64,000 bases of DNA from Amia ocellicauda (lineage: Eukaryota; Chordata; Actinopteri; Amiiformes; Amiidae), in the NCBI RefSeq assembly GCF_036373705.1, contig NW_027102741.1:45801-109800 (forward strand), written 5' to 3'. The translations under genes and the position numbers were made by a program. The notes beneath the pieces are model-generated. The model saw only the letters and a list, made by a program, of their open reading frames with translations, did no database searches and had not been told where the DNA came from. This document shows, piece by piece, positions 22,201 through 33,672 of the stretch (position 1 is the stretch's first letter; every line of letters starts with the position of its first letter).

Positions 22201-22294
22201 CCTAAGACAAAGTGTACAATACTTCAATTATATCTCCTCCAGACAGATAAAGAGTATTAAGAGCTACGATGAAGATACCCAGGAGACGTAAAAA

Positions 22295-22412
22295 GCTTGC
22301 ATCACCTGGTATTTCCTGGAGGTCACCCATCCAAGTACTAACCAGGCCCTGGCCCGTTTAGTTTCCAAGGTCTGACGAGACCGGGCACGTTCAGGACGGT
22401 GTGGCCGCAAGC
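22295..22412 (-). rRNA. 5S rRNA copy 1 (A')
   Basis: Outermost left copy, T5. Many private changes near the A box and helix III, but keeps the common vertebrate GGTTAGTA where most copies read GGTCAGTA. Confidence 0.8.
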
Positions 22413-22629
22413 CGAGATGCCTGGCTGCATGATGTCTCTTAAAGGCTGGCGGGTATTGACGGAATTTCCAGCAAAAAATAAAAAATAAAAAAATAAAAAA
22501 ATGGAGGGAAAAATAACAGTGCAGGAAAGGGTGTTGAAAGTAGCCGGGAACGTGTACAATTCTTCAATTATATCTCCTCCAGACAGAAAGAGAGTATTAA
22601 GAGCTACGATGAAGTTACCCAGGAGACGT

Positions 22630-22634
22630 AAAAA
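22630..22634 (-). terminator. Pol III T5 terminator (example, copy 2)
   Basis: A run of five T on the minus strand directly after the 118-nt gene. T4 or T5 is present after almost every copy. Confidence 0.75.
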
Positions 22635-22752
22635 GCTTGCAGCACCTGGTATTTCTAGGAGATCTCCCATCCAAGTACTGACCAGGCCATGCCCCGTTTA
22701 GCTTCCGAGATCTGACGAGACGGGGTGCGTCCAGGACGGTGTAGCCGCAAGC
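22635..22752 (-). rRNA. 5S rRNA copy 2 (A)
   Basis: Class A, T5; C box followed by ATC instead of ACC. Confidence 0.88.
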
Positions 22753-22778
22753 CGAGAGGCCTGGCTGCATGATGTCTC

Positions 22779-22783
22779 TTAAA
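22779..22783 (-). promoter_or_regulatory. TTTAA box upstream of 5S (example, copy 2)
   Basis: At -31 to -27 of the gene on the minus strand. The box, usually within CTTTAAGAG, recurs at this distance in nearly all units; copies such as 7, 10 and 13 read ATTAA. This is the position of the TATA-like element that assists Pol III at many fish 5S genes. Confidence 0.6.
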
Positions 22784-22962
22784 GGCTGACGGGTGTTGAC
22801 GGAACTTCCAGCAAATAAAAAAAGAAAAATGGAGGGAAAAATATCAGTTCAGCAAAGGGTGTTGAAAGTAGCCGGGTACGTGTACATTTCTTCAATTATA
22901 TCTCCTCCAGACAGAAAGAGAGTATTAAGATCTACGATGATGTTACCCAGGAGACGTATAAA

Positions 22963-23080
22963 GCTTGCAGCACCTGGTATTTCCAGGAGGTCACCCATCC
23001 AAGTACTGACCAGGCCCTGCCCTGTATAGCTTCCGAGATCTGATGAGATCGGTCGCGTTCAGGACGGCGTGGCCGCAAGC
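22963..23080 (-). rRNA. 5S rRNA copy 3 (A')
   Basis: Class A'; T run interrupted (TTTA). Confidence 0.85.
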
Positions 23081-23296
23081 CGAGACGCCTGGCAGCATGA
23101 TGTCTCTTAAAGGCGGGCGGGTTTTGACGGACCTTCCAGCAAAAAAAAAAAGAAAAATGAAAAATGGAGGGAAAAATATCAGTGCAGCAAAGGGTGTTGA
23201 AAGTTGCCGGGTACGTGTACATTTCTTCAATTGTATCTTCTCCTGACAGAAAGAGAGTATTAAGAGCTACAATGAAGTTACTCAGGAGACTAAGAA

Positions 23297-23414
23297 GCTT
23301 GCAGCACCAGGTATTTCCAGAAGGTCTCCCATCCAAGTACTGACCAGGTCTTGCCCCGTTTAGCTTCCGAGATCTGATGAGATCGGGCGCGTTCAGGACG
23401 GTGTGGCCGCAAAC
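23297..23414 (-). rRNA. 5S rRNA copy 4 (A)
   Basis: Class A; no T4 run (TTCTTA), so termination is doubtful; 5' end GTTTGC. Confidence 0.82.
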
Positions 23415-23630
23415 CTAGAGGCCTGGATGTATGAAGTCTCTTAAAGGCTGGCGGGTATTGACGGAAGTTCCAGCAAAAAAAAAAGAAATAAGAAAAATGG
23501 AGGGAAAAATATCAGTGCAGCAAAGGGTGTTAAATGTAGCTGGGTACGTGTACAATACTTCAATTATATCTCCTCCAGACAGAAAGCGAGTATGAAGAGC
23601 TACGATGAAGTTACCCAAGTGATGTAAAAA

Positions 23631-23748
23631 GCTTGCAGCACCTGGTATCTCCAGGAGGTCTCCCATCTAAGTACTGACCAGGCCCTGCCCCGTTTAGCTT
23701 CCGAGATCTGACGAGATCGTGCGCATTCAGGATGGTGTGGCCACAAGC
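23631..23748 (-). rRNA. 5S rRNA copy 5 (A)
   Basis: Class A with one C-box change, T5. Confidence 0.85.
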
Positions 23749-23965
23749 CGAGATGCCTGGCTGCATGATGTCTCTTAAAGGCTGGAGGATATTGACAGAA
23801 CTTCCAGCAAAATAAAGAAGAAAAAAGAAAAATGGAGGGAAAAATATCAGTGCAGCAAAGGGAGTTGAAAGTAGCCGGGTACGTGTACAATTCTTCAATT
23901 ATATCTCCTCCAGACAGAAAGAGAGTATTAAGAGCTATGATGAAGTTACCCAGGAGACGTAAGAA

Positions 23966-24083
23966 GCTTGCAGCACCTGGTATTTCCAGGAGGTCTCCCA
24001 TCCAAGTACAGAATAGACACTGCCCCGTTTAGCTTCCGAGATCTGATGAGATTGGGCGCGTTCAGGATGGTGTGGCCGCAAAC
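23966..24083 (-). rRNA. 5S rRNA copy 6 (A)
   Basis: Class A; T run interrupted (TTCTTA); several changes between the A and C boxes. Confidence 0.82.
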
Positions 24084-24294
24084 CAAGAGGCCTGGCTGCA
24101 TGATGTCTCTTAAAGGCTGGCGGGTATTGACGGAACTGCCAGCAAAAAAAAAAAAGAAAAATAGAGGGAAATATACCAGTGCAGCAAAGGGTGTTGAAAG
24201 TAGCCGGGTACGTGTACAATTCTTCAATTATATCTCCTGGAGACAGAAAGAGAGTATTAAGAGCTACGATGAAGTTACCCAGGAGACGTAAAAA

Positions 24295-24412
24295 GTTTGC
24301 AGCACCTGGTATTTCTAGGAGGTCTCCCATCCAAGTACTGACCAGGCCCTGCCCCGTTTAGCTTCCGAGATCTGACGAGATCGGGCGCATTCAGGACGGT
24401 GTGGCCGCAAGC
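24295..24412 (-). rRNA. 5S rRNA copy 7 (A)
   Basis: Class A, T5; first member of the 1008-bp higher-order repeat. Confidence 0.9.
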
Positions 24413-24638
24413 CGAGAGGCCTGGCTACATGATGTCTCTTAATGGCTGGCGGGTATTGACGGAACTTCCAGCAAAAAAAAAAAAAAAAAAAAAAGAAAAA
24501 GAAAAATGGAGGGAAAAATATCAGTGCAGTAATGGGTTTTGAAAGTAGCCGGGTACGTGTACAATACTTCAATTATATCTCCTCCAGACAGATAGAGAGT
24601 ATTAAGAGCTACGATAAAGTTACCCAGGAGAAGTAAAA

Positions 24639-24756
24639 GCTTGCAGCACCAGGTATTTCCAGGAGGTCTCACATTCATGTACTGACCAGGTCCTGCCCCG
24701 TTTAGCTTCCGAGATCTGACGAGATCGGGCGCGTTCAGGATGGTGTGGCCGCAAGC
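24639..24756 (-). rRNA. 5S rRNA copy 8 (B)
   Basis: Class B, T4. Confidence 0.82.
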
Positions 24757-24967
24757 CGAGATGCCTGGCTGCATGATGTCTCTTAAAGGCTGGCGGGTAT
24801 TGACGGAACTGCCAGCAAAAAAAAAAAAGAAAAATAGAGGGAAATATACCAGTGCAGCACAGGGTGTTGAAAGTAGCCGGGTACGTGTACAATTCTTCAA
24901 TTATATCTCCTGGAGAAAGAAAGAGAGTATTAAGAGCTACGATGAAGTTACCCAGGAGACGTAAAAA

Positions 24968-25085
24968 GCTTGCAGCACCTGGTATTTCCAGGAGGTCACA
25001 CATCCAAGTACTGACCAGGCCCTGCCCCGTTTAGCTTCCGAAATCTGATATGATCGGGCGCGTTCAGGACGGTGTGACTACAAGC
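24968..25085 (-). rRNA. 5S rRNA copy 9 (C)
   Basis: Class C, T5. 5' end GCTTGTAGT: three changes in helix I, all still able to pair. Confidence 0.82.
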
Positions 25086-25302
25086 CAAGAGGCCTGGCTG
25101 CATGATGTCTCTTAAAGGCTGGCGGATATTGACGGAACTTCCAGCAAAAAAATAAAATAAAAAGAAAAATGGAGGGAAAAATATCAGTGCAGCAAAGGCT
25201 GTTGAAAGTAGCCTAGTACGTGTACAATTCTTCAATTATATCTCCTCCAGACAGAAAGAGAGTATTAAGAGCTACGATGAAGTTACCCAGGAGACGTAAA
25301 AA

Positions 25303-25420
25303 GCTTGCAGCACCTGGTATTTCTAGGAGGTCTCCCATCCAAGTACTGACCAGGCCCTGCCCCGTTTAGCTTCCGAGATCTGACGAGATCGGGCGCATTC
25401 AGGACGGTGTGGCCGCAAGC
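25303..25420 (-). rRNA. 5S rRNA copy 10 (A)
   Basis: Class A, T5. Confidence 0.93.
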
Positions 25421-25646
25421 CGAGAGGCCTGGCTACATGATGTCTCTTAATGGCTGGCGGGTATTGACGGAACTTCCAGCAAAAAAAAAAAAAAAAAAAA
25501 AAGAAAAAGAAAAATGGAGGGAAAAATATCAGTGCAGTAATGGGTTTTGAAAGTAGCCGGGTACGTGTACAATACTTCAATTATATCTCCTCCAGACAGA
25601 TAGAGAGTATTAAGAGCTACGATAAAGTTACCCAGGAGAAGTAAAA

Positions 25647-25764
25647 GCTTGCAGCACCAGGTATTTCCAGGAGGTCTCACATTCATGTACTGACCAGGTC
25701 CTGCCCCGTTTAGCTTCCGAGATCTGACGAGATCGGGCGCGTTCAGGATGGTGTGGCCGCAAGC
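25647..25764 (-). rRNA. 5S rRNA copy 11 (B)
   Basis: Class B, T4; equals copy 8. Confidence 0.82.
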
Positions 25765-25975
25765 CGAGATGCCTGGCTGCATGATGTCTCTTAAAGGCTG
25801 GCGGGTATTGACGGAACTGCCAGCAAAAAAAAAAAAGAAAAATAGAGGGAAATATACCAGTGCAGCACAGGGTGTTGAAAGTAGCCGGGTACGTGTACAA
25901 TTCTTCAATTATATCTCCTGGAGAAAGAAAGAGAGTATTAAGAGCTACGATGAAGTTACCCAGGAGACGTAAAAA

Positions 25976-26093
25976 GCTTGCAGCACCTGGTATTTCCAGG
26001 AGGTCACACATCCAAGTACTGACCAGGCCCTGCCCCGTTTAGCTTCCGAAATCTGATATGATCGGGCGCGTTCAGGACGGTGTGACTACAAGC
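25976..26093 (-). rRNA. 5S rRNA copy 12 (C)
   Basis: Class C, T5; equals copy 9. Confidence 0.82.
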
Positions 26094-26310
26094 CAAGAGG
26101 CCTGGCTGCATGATGTCTCTTAAAGGCTGGCGGATATTGACGGAACTTCCAGCAAAAAAATAAAATAAAAAGAAAAATGGAGGGAAAAATATCAGTGCAG
26201 CAAAGGCTGTTGAAAGTAGCCTAGTACGTGTACAATTCTTCAATTATATCTCCTCCAGACAGAAAGAGAGTATTAAGAGCTACGATGAAGTTACCCAGGA
26301 GACGTAAAAA

Positions 26311-26428
26311 GCTTGCAGCACCTGGTATTTCTAGGAGGTCTCCCATCCAAGTACTGACCAGGCCCTGCCCCGTTTAGCTTCCGAGATCTGACGAGATCGG
26401 GCGCATTCAGGACGGTGTGGCCGCAAGC
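26311..26428 (-). rRNA. 5S rRNA copy 13 (A)
   Basis: Class A, T5; equals copy 10. Confidence 0.93.
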
Positions 26429-26654
26429 CGAGAGGCCTGGCTACATGATGTCTCTTAATGGCTGGCGGGTATTGACGGAACTTCCAGCAAAAAAAAAAAA
26501 AAAAAAAAAAGAAAAAGAAAAATGGAGGGAAAAATATCAGTGCAGTAATGGGTTTTGAAAGTAGCCGGGTACGTGTACAATACTTCAATTATATCTCCTC
26601 CAGACAGATAGAGAGTATTAAGAGCTACGATAAAGTTACCCAGGAGAAGTAAAA

Positions 26655-26772
26655 GCTTGCAGCACCAGGTATTTCCAGGAGGTCTCACATTCATGTACTG
26701 ACCAGGTCCTGCCCCGTTTAGCTTCCGAGATCTGACGAGATCGGGCGCGTTCAGGATGGTGTGGCCGCAAGC
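26655..26772 (-). rRNA. 5S rRNA copy 14 (B)
   Basis: Class B, T4; equals copy 8. Confidence 0.82.
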
Positions 26773-26983
26773 CGAGATGCCTGGCTGCATGATGTCTCTT
26801 AAAGGCTGGCGGGTATTGACGGAACTGCCAGCAAAAAAAAAAAAGAAAAATAGAGGGAAATATACCAGTGCAGCACAGGGTGTTGAAAGTAGCCGGGTAC
26901 GTGTACAATTCTTCAATTATATCTCCTGGAGAAAGAAAGAGAGTATTAAGAGCTACGATGAAGTTACCCAGGAGACGTAAAAA

Positions 26984-27101
26984 GCTTGCAGCACCTGGTA
27001 TTTCCAGGAGGTCACACATCCAAGTACTGACCAGGCCCTGCCCCGTTTAGCTTCCGAAATCTGATATGATCGGGCGCGTTCAGGACGGTGTGACTACAAG
27101 C
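26984..27101 (-). rRNA. 5S rRNA copy 15 (C)
   Basis: Class C, T5; equals copy 9. Confidence 0.82.
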
Positions 27102-27318
27102 CAAGAGGCCTGGCTGCATGATGTCTCTTAAAGGCTGGCGGATATTGACGGAACTTCCAGCAAAAAAATAAAATAAAAAGAAAAATGGAGGGAAAAATAT
27201 CAGTGCAGCAAAGGCTGTTGAAAGTAGCCTAGTACGTGTACAATTCTTCAATTATATCTCCTCCAGACAGAAAGAGAGTATTAAGAGCTACGATGAAGTT
27301 ACCCAGGAGACGTAAAAA

Positions 27319-27436
27319 GCTTGCAGCACCTGGTATTTCTAGGAGGTCTCCCATCCAAGTACTGACCAGGCCCTGCCCCGTTTAGCTTCCGAGATCTGAC
27401 GAGATCGGGCGCATTCAGGACGGTGTGGCCGCAAGC
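27319..27436 (-). rRNA. 5S rRNA copy 16 (A)
   Basis: Class A, T5. Confidence 0.93.
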
Positions 27437-27662
27437 CGAGAAGCCTGGCTACATGATGTCTCTTAATGGCTGGCGGGTATTGACGGAACTTCCAGCAAAA
27501 AAAAAAAAAAAAAAAAAAGAAAAAGAAAAATGGAGGGAAAAATATCAGTCCAGTAATGGGTTTTGAAAGTAGCCGGGTACGTGTACAATACTTCAATTAT
27601 ATCTCCTCCAGACAGATAGAGAGTATTAAGAGCTACGATAAAGTTACCCAGGAGACGTAAAA

Positions 27663-27780
27663 GCTTGCAGCACCAGGTATTTCCAGGAGGTCTCACATTC
27701 ATGTACTGACCAGGTCCTGCCCCGTTTAGCTTCCGAGATCTGACGAGATCAGGCGCGTTCAGGATGGTGTGGCCGCAAGC
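27663..27780 (-). rRNA. 5S rRNA copy 17 (B)
   Basis: Class B, T4; one change from copy 8 (CGCCTGATC). Confidence 0.82.
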
Positions 27781-27991
27781 CGAGATGCCTGGCTGCATGA
27801 TGTCTCTTAAAGGCTGGCGGGTATTGACGGAACTGCCAGCAAAAAAAAAAAAGAAAAATAGAGGGAAATATACCAGTGCAGCACAGGGTGTTGAAAGTAG
27901 CCGGGTACGTGTACAATTCTTCAATTATATCTCCTGGAGAAAGAAAGAGAGTATTAAGAGCTACGATGAAGTTACCCAGGAGAAGTAAAAA

Positions 27992-28109
27992 GCTTGCAGC
28001 ACCTGGTATTTCCAGGAGGTCACACATCCAAGTACTGACCAGGCCCTGCCCCGTTTAGCTTCCGAAATCTGATATGATCGGGCGCGTTCAGGACGGTGTG
28101 ACTACAAGC
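27992..28109 (-). rRNA. 5S rRNA copy 18 (C)
   Basis: Class C, T5. Confidence 0.82.
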
Positions 28110-28326
28110 CAAGAGGCCTGGCTGAATGATGTCTCTTAAAGGCTGGCGGATATTGACGGAACTTCCAGCAAAAAAATAAAATAAAAAGAAAAATGGAGGG
28201 AAAAATATCAGTGCAGCAAAGGGTGTTGAAAGTAGCCTAGTACGTGTACAATTCTTCAATTATATCTCCTGGAGACAGAAAGAGAGTATTAAGAGCTACG
28301 ATGAAGTTACCCAGGAGACGTAAAAG

Positions 28327-28444
28327 GCTTGCAGCACCTGGTATTTCTAGGAGGTCTCCCATCCAAGTACTGACCAGGCCCTGCCCCGTTTAGCTTCCGA
28401 GATCTGACGAGATCGGGCGCAATCAGGACGGTGTGGCCGCAAGC
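28327..28444 (-). rRNA. 5S rRNA copy 19 (A)
   Basis: Class A, C+T4. Confidence 0.92.
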
Positions 28445-28660
28445 CGAGAGGCCTGGCTGCATGATGTCTCTTAAAGGTTGGCGGGTATTGACGGAACTTC
28501 CAGCAAAAAAAAAAAAAAAAAAGAAAAATGGATGGAAAAATATCAGTGCAGCAAAGGGTGTTGACAGTAGCTGGGTACGTGTACAATACTTCAAATATAT
28601 CTCCTCCAGACAGATAGAGAGTATTAAGAGCTACGATAAAGTTACCCAGGAGACGTAAAA

Positions 28661-28778
28661 GCTTGCAGCACCAGGTATTTCCAGGAGGTCTCACATTCAT
28701 GTACCGACCAGGTCCTTCCCCGTTTAGCTTCCAAGATCTGACGAGATCGGGCGAGTTCAGGATGGTGTGGCCGCAAGC
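28661..28778 (-). rRNA. 5S rRNA copy 20 (B)
   Basis: Class B, T4; GATCTTGG in helix III. Confidence 0.8.
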
Positions 28779-28998
28779 CGAAAGGCCTGGCTGCATGATG
28801 TCTCTTAAAGGTTGGCGGGTATTGACGGAACTTCCAGCAAAAAAAAATAAAAAAAAAATAGAAAAATGGAGGGAAAAATATCAGTGCAGGAAAGGGTGTT
28901 GAAAGTAGCCGGGTACGTGTACAATTCTTCAATTATATCTCCTGCAGACTGAAAGAGAGTATTAAGAGCTACGATAAAGTTACCCAGGAGACGTAAAA

Positions 28999-29116
28999 GC
29001 TTGCAGCACCTGGTATTTCCAGGAGGTCTCACATTCAAGTACTGACCAGGTCCTGCCCCGTTTAGCTTCCGAGATCTGACGATATCATGCGCATTCAGGA
29101 CGGTGTGGCCAAAAGC
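28999..29116 (-). rRNA. 5S rRNA copy 21 (B')
   Basis: Class B', T4; 5' end GCTTTTGG and GCGCATGATATCG weaken helices I and III. Confidence 0.75.
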
Positions 29117-29333
29117 CGAGAGGCCCGGCTGCATGATGTCTTTTTAAGGCTGGCGGGTATTGACGGAACTTCCAGCAAAAAAAAAAAGAAAAAAGAAAAA
29201 TGGAGGGAAAAATATCAGTGCAGCAAAGGCTGTTGAAAGTAGCCGGGTACGTGTACAATACTTCAATTATATCTCCTCCAGACAGATAGAGAGTATTAAG
29301 AGCTACGATGAAGTTTCCCAGGAGACGTAAAAA

Positions 29334-29451
29334 GCATGCAGCACCTGGTATTTCCAGGAGGTCTCCCATCCAAGTACTGACCAGGCCCTGCCCCGATTGG
29401 CTTCCGAGATCTGACGAGATCGGGCGTGTTCAGGACGGTGTGGCCGCAAGC
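29334..29451 (-). rRNA. 5S rRNA copy 22 (A)
   Basis: Class A, T5; A box reads GCCAATCGG. Confidence 0.85.
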
Positions 29452-29673
29452 CAAGAGGCCGGGCTGCATGATGTCTCTTAAAGGCTAGCGGGTATTGACG
29501 GAACTTCCAGCAAAAAATAAAAAATAAATAAATAGAAAAATGGAGGGAAAAATATCAGTGCAGGACAGGGTGTTGAAAGTAGCCGGGTACATGTACAATT
29601 CTTCAATTATATCTCCTCCAGACTGAATGAGAGTATTAAGAGCTACTCTGAAGTTACCCAGGAGATGTAAAAA

Positions 29674-29791
29674 GCTTTCAGCACCTGGTATTTCCAGGAG
29701 GTCACCCATCCAATTACTGACCAGGCCCTGCCTAGTTTCTCTTCCGAGATCTGACGAGATCTTGCGTCTTCAGGACGGTGTGGCCTCAAGC
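29674..29791 (-). pseudogene. 5S rRNA pseudogene copy 23
   Basis: T5; A box spoiled (AGAGAAACTAGG) and the helix III flank changed (GACGCAAGATC). Founder-like relative of copies 58, 70 and 89. Confidence 0.75.
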
Positions 29792-30007
29792 CAAGAGGCC
29801 TGGCTGCATGATGTGTCTTAAAGGCTGGAGGGTATTGATGGAACTTCCAGCAAAAAACAAAAGAAAAAAGAAAAATGGAGGGAAAAATATCAGTGCAGCA
29901 AATGGTGTTGACAGTAGCTGGGTACGTGTACAATTCTTCAATTATATCTCCTCCAGACAGATAGAGAGTATTAAGAGCTACGATAAAGTTACCCAGGAGA
30001 CGTAAAA

Positions 30008-30125
30008 GCTTGCAGCACCAGGTATTTCCAGGAGGTCTCACATTCAAGTACTGACCAGGTCCTGCCCCGTTTAGCTTCCGAGATCTGACGAGATCGGGCG
30101 CGTTCAGGACGGTGTGGCCGCAAGC
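30008..30125 (-). rRNA. 5S rRNA copy 24 (B')
   Basis: Class B', T4. Confidence 0.82.
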
Positions 30126-30340
30126 CGAGATGTCTGGCTGCATGATGTCTCTTAAAGGCTGGCGGGTATTGACGGAACTTCCAGCAAAAAAAAAAAAAAA
30201 AAGAAAAATGGATGGAAAAATATCAGTGCAGCAAAGGGTGTTGACAGTAGCTGGGTACGTGTACAATACTTCAATTATATCTCCTCCAGACAGATAGAGA
30301 GTATTAAGAGCTACGATAAAGTTACCCAGGAGACGTGAAA

Positions 30341-30458
30341 GCTTGCAGCACCAGGTATTTCCAGGAGGTCTCACATTCATGTACTGACCAGGTCCTGCCC
30401 CGTTTAGCTTCCAAGATCTGACGAGATCGGGCGAGTTCAGGATGGTGTGGCCGCAAGC
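30341..30458 (-). rRNA. 5S rRNA copy 25 (B)
   Basis: Class B; only T3 (TTTCAC). Confidence 0.78.
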
Positions 30459-30668
30459 CGAAAGTCCTGGCTGCATGATGTCTCTTAAAGGTTGGCGGGT
30501 ATTGACGGAACTTCCAGCAAAAAAAAAAAAAAAAAATGGATGGAAAAATATCAGTGCAGCAAAGGGTGTTGACAGTAGCTGGGTACGTGTACAATACTTC
30601 AATTAAATCTCCTCCAGACAGATAGAGAGTATTAAGAGCTACGATAAAGTTACCCAGGAGACGTAAAA

Positions 30669-30786
30669 GCTTGCAGCACGAGGTATTTCCAGGATGTCTC
30701 ACATTCATGTACTGACCAGGTCCTGCCCCGTTTAGCTTCCGAGATCTGACGAGATCGGGCGCGTTCAGGATGGTGTGGCTGCAAGC
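30669..30786 (-). rRNA. 5S rRNA copy 26 (B)
   Basis: Class B, T4; ATACCTCGTGC alters helix V. Confidence 0.78.
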
Positions 30787-30997
30787 CGAGATGCCTGGCT
30801 GCATGATGTCTCTTAAAGGCTGGCGGGTATTGACGGAACTGCCAGCCAAAAAAAAAAAGAAAAATAGAGGGAAAAATACCAGTGCAGCAAAGGGTGTTGA
30901 AAGTAGCCGGGTACGTGTACAATTCTTCAATTATATATTCTCCAGACAGAAAGAGAGTATTAAGAGCTACGATGAAGTTCCCCAGGAGACGTAAAAA

Positions 30998-31115
30998 GCT
31001 GGCAGCACCTGGTATTTCCAGAAGGTCTCCCATCCAAGTACTGACCAGGCCCTGCCCCATTTAGTTTCCGAGATCTTCCGAGATCGGGCGGGTTCAGGAC
31101 TGTGTGTCCGCAAAC
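30998..31115 (-). rRNA. 5S rRNA copy 27 (A)
   Basis: Class A, T5; ends GCCAGC, so one helix I pair is lost. Confidence 0.83.
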
Positions 31116-31171
31116 CGAGAGGCCTGGTTGCATGATGTCTCTTAAAGGCTGGCGGGTATTGACGGAACGTC

Positions 31172-31211
<40 letters not shown>

Positions 31212-31340
31212 ACGGAAAAATATCAGTGCAGCAAAGGATGTTGACAGTAGCTGGGTACGTGTACAATACTTCAATTATATCTCCTCCAGACAGATAGAGA
31301 GTATTAAGAGCTACGATAAAGTTACCCAGGAGACGTAAAA

Positions 31341-31458
31341 GCTTGCAGCACCAGGTATTTCCAGGAGGTCTCACATTCATGTACTGACCAGGTCCTGCCC
31401 CGTTTAGCTTCCGAGATCTGACGAGATCGGGCACGTTCAGGATGGTGTGGCCGCAAGC
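31341..31458 (-). rRNA. 5S rRNA copy 28 (B)
   Basis: Class B, T4. Confidence 0.82.
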
Positions 31459-31669
31459 CGAGATGCCTGGCTGCATGATGTCTCTTAAAGGCTGGCGGGT
31501 ATTGACGGAACTGCCAGCAAAAAAAAAAAAGAAAAATTGAGGGAAATATACCAGTGCAGCAAAGGGTGTTGAAAGTAGCCTAGTACGTGTACAATTCTTC
31601 AATTATATCTCCTGGAGACAGAAAGAGAGTATTAAGAGCTACGATGAAGTTACCCAGGAGACGTAAAAG

Positions 31670-31787
31670 GCTTGCAGCACCTGGTATTTCTAGGAGGTCT
31701 CCCATCCAAGTACTGACCAGGCCCTGCCCCGTTTAGCTTCCGAGATCTGACGAGATCGGGCGCATTCAGGACGGTGTGGCCGCAAGC
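31670..31787 (-). rRNA. 5S rRNA copy 29 (A)
   Basis: Class A, C+T4. Confidence 0.93.
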
Positions 31788-32003
31788 CGAGAGGCCTGGC
31801 TGCATTATGTCTCTTAAAGGTTGGCGGGTATTGACGGAACTTCCAGCAGAAAAAAAAAAAAAAAAGAAAAATGGATGGAAAAATATCAGTGCAGCAAAGG
31901 ATGTTGACAGTAGCTGGGTACGTGTACAATACTTCAATTATATCTCCTCCAGACAGATAGAGAGTATTAAGAGCTACGATAAAGTTACCCAGGAGACGTA
32001 AAA

Positions 32004-32121
32004 GCTTGCAGCACCAGGTATTTCCAGGAGGTCTCACATTCATGTACTGACCAGGTCCTGCCCCGTTTAGCTTCCGAGATCTGACGAGATCGGGCGCGTT
32101 CAGGATGGTTTTGCCGCAAGC
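32004..32121 (-). rRNA. 5S rRNA copy 30 (B)
   Basis: Class B, T4; GCGGCAAAACC near the 5' end. Confidence 0.8.
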
Positions 32122-32334
32122 CGAGATGCCTGGCTGCATGATGTCTCTTAAAGGCTGGCGGGTATTGTCGGAACTGCCAGCAAAAAAAAAAAAAAGAAAA
32201 ATACAGGGAAATATACCAGTGCAGCAAAGGGTGTTGAAAGTAGCCTAGTACGTGTACAATTCTTCAATTATATCTCCTGGAGACAGAAAGAGAGTATTAA
32301 GAGCTACGATGAAGTTACCCAGGAGACGTAAAAG

Positions 32335-32452
32335 GCTTGCAGCACCTGGTATTTCTAGGAGGTCTCCCATCCAAGTACTGACCAGGCCCTGCCCCGTTTA
32401 GCTTCCGAGATCTGACGAGATCGGGCGCATTCAGGACGGTGTGGCCGCAAGC
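32335..32452 (-). rRNA. 5S rRNA copy 31 (A)
   Basis: Class A, C+T4. Confidence 0.93.
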
Positions 32453-32669
32453 CGAGAGGCCTGGCTGCATTATGTCTCTTAAAGGTTGGCGGGTATTGAC
32501 GGAACTTCCAGCAAAAAAAAAAAAAAAAAAGAAAAATGGATGGAAAAATATCAGTGCAGCAAAGGGTGTTGACAGTAGCTGGGTACGTGTACAATACTTC
32601 AATTATATCTCCTCCAGACAGATAGAGAGTATTAAGAGCTACGATAAAGTTACCCAGGAGACGTAAAAA

Positions 32670-32787
32670 GCTTGCAGCACCTGGAATTTCTAGGAGGTCT
32701 CCCATCCAAGTACTGACCAGGCCCTGCCCCGTTTAGCTTCCGAGATCTGACGAGATCGGGAGCGTTGAGGATGGTGTGGCCGCAAGC
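32670..32787 (-). rRNA. 5S rRNA copy 32 (A)
   Basis: Class A, T5; mosaic, with a B-like 3' flank. Confidence 0.9.
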
Positions 32788-32998
32788 CAAGATGCCTGGC
32801 TGCATGATGTCTCTTAAAGGTTGGCGGGTATTGACGGAACTGCCAGCAAAAAAAAAAAAGAAAAATAGAGGGAAAAATACCAGTGCAGCAAAGGGTGTTG
32901 AAAGTAGCCGGGTACGTGTACAATTCTTCAATTATATCTTCTCCAGACAGAAAGAGAGTATTAAGAGCTACGATGAAGTTACCCAGGAGACGTAAAAA

Positions 32999-33116
32999 GC
33001 TGGCAGCACCTGGTATTTCCAGGAGGTCTCACATTTAAGTACTGACCAGGCCCTGCACCGTTTAGCTTCCGAGATCTGACGAGATCGGGCGCGTTCAGGA
33101 CGGTGTGGCCGCAAGC
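32999..33116 (-). rRNA. 5S rRNA copy 33 (D)
   Basis: Class D, T5; ends GCCAGC. Confidence 0.8.
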
Positions 33117-33172
33117 CGAAAGCCCTGGCTGCATGATGTCTCTTAAAGGCTGGCGGGTATTGACGGAACTGC

Positions 33173-33208
<36 letters not shown>

Positions 33209-33344
33209 AAAATGGATGGAAAAATATCAGTGCAGCAAAGGATGTTGACAGTAGCTGGGTACGTGTACAATACTTCAATTATATCTCCTCCAGACAGATA
33301 GAGAGTATTAAGAGCTACGATAAAGTTACCCAGGAGACGTAAAA

Positions 33345-33462
33345 GCTTGCAGCACCAGGTATTTCCAGGAGGTCTCACATTCATGTACTGACCAGGTCCT
33401 GCCCCGTTTAGCTTCCGAGATCTGACGAGATCGGGCACGTTCAGGATGGTGTGGCCGCAAGC
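33345..33462 (-). rRNA. 5S rRNA copy 34 (B)
   Basis: Class B, T4. Confidence 0.82.
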
Positions 33463-33672
33463 CGAGATGCCTGGCTGCATGATGTCTCTTAAAGGCTGGC
33501 GGGTATTGACGGAACTGCCAGCAAAAAAAAAAAAGAAAAATAGAGGGAAATATACCAGTGCAGCAAAGGGTGTTGAAAGTAGCCTAGTACGTGTACAATT
33601 CTTCAATTATATCTCCTGGAGACAGAAAGAGAGTATTAAGAGCTACGATGAAGTTACCCAGGAGACGTAAAA

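Larger units (their letters stand above)
24295..28326 (-). repeat. Three-unit higher-order repeat, 1008 bp x4
   Basis: Copies 7-9, 10-12, 13-15 and 16-18 repeat at exactly 1008 bp in the class order A, B, C. Apart from the differing 3' end of copy 7, the first three periods look the same; the fourth carries a handful of changes. The same A-B-C block is found again at 42077-43430, 46103-47455 and 48114-49466. Confidence 0.9.
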
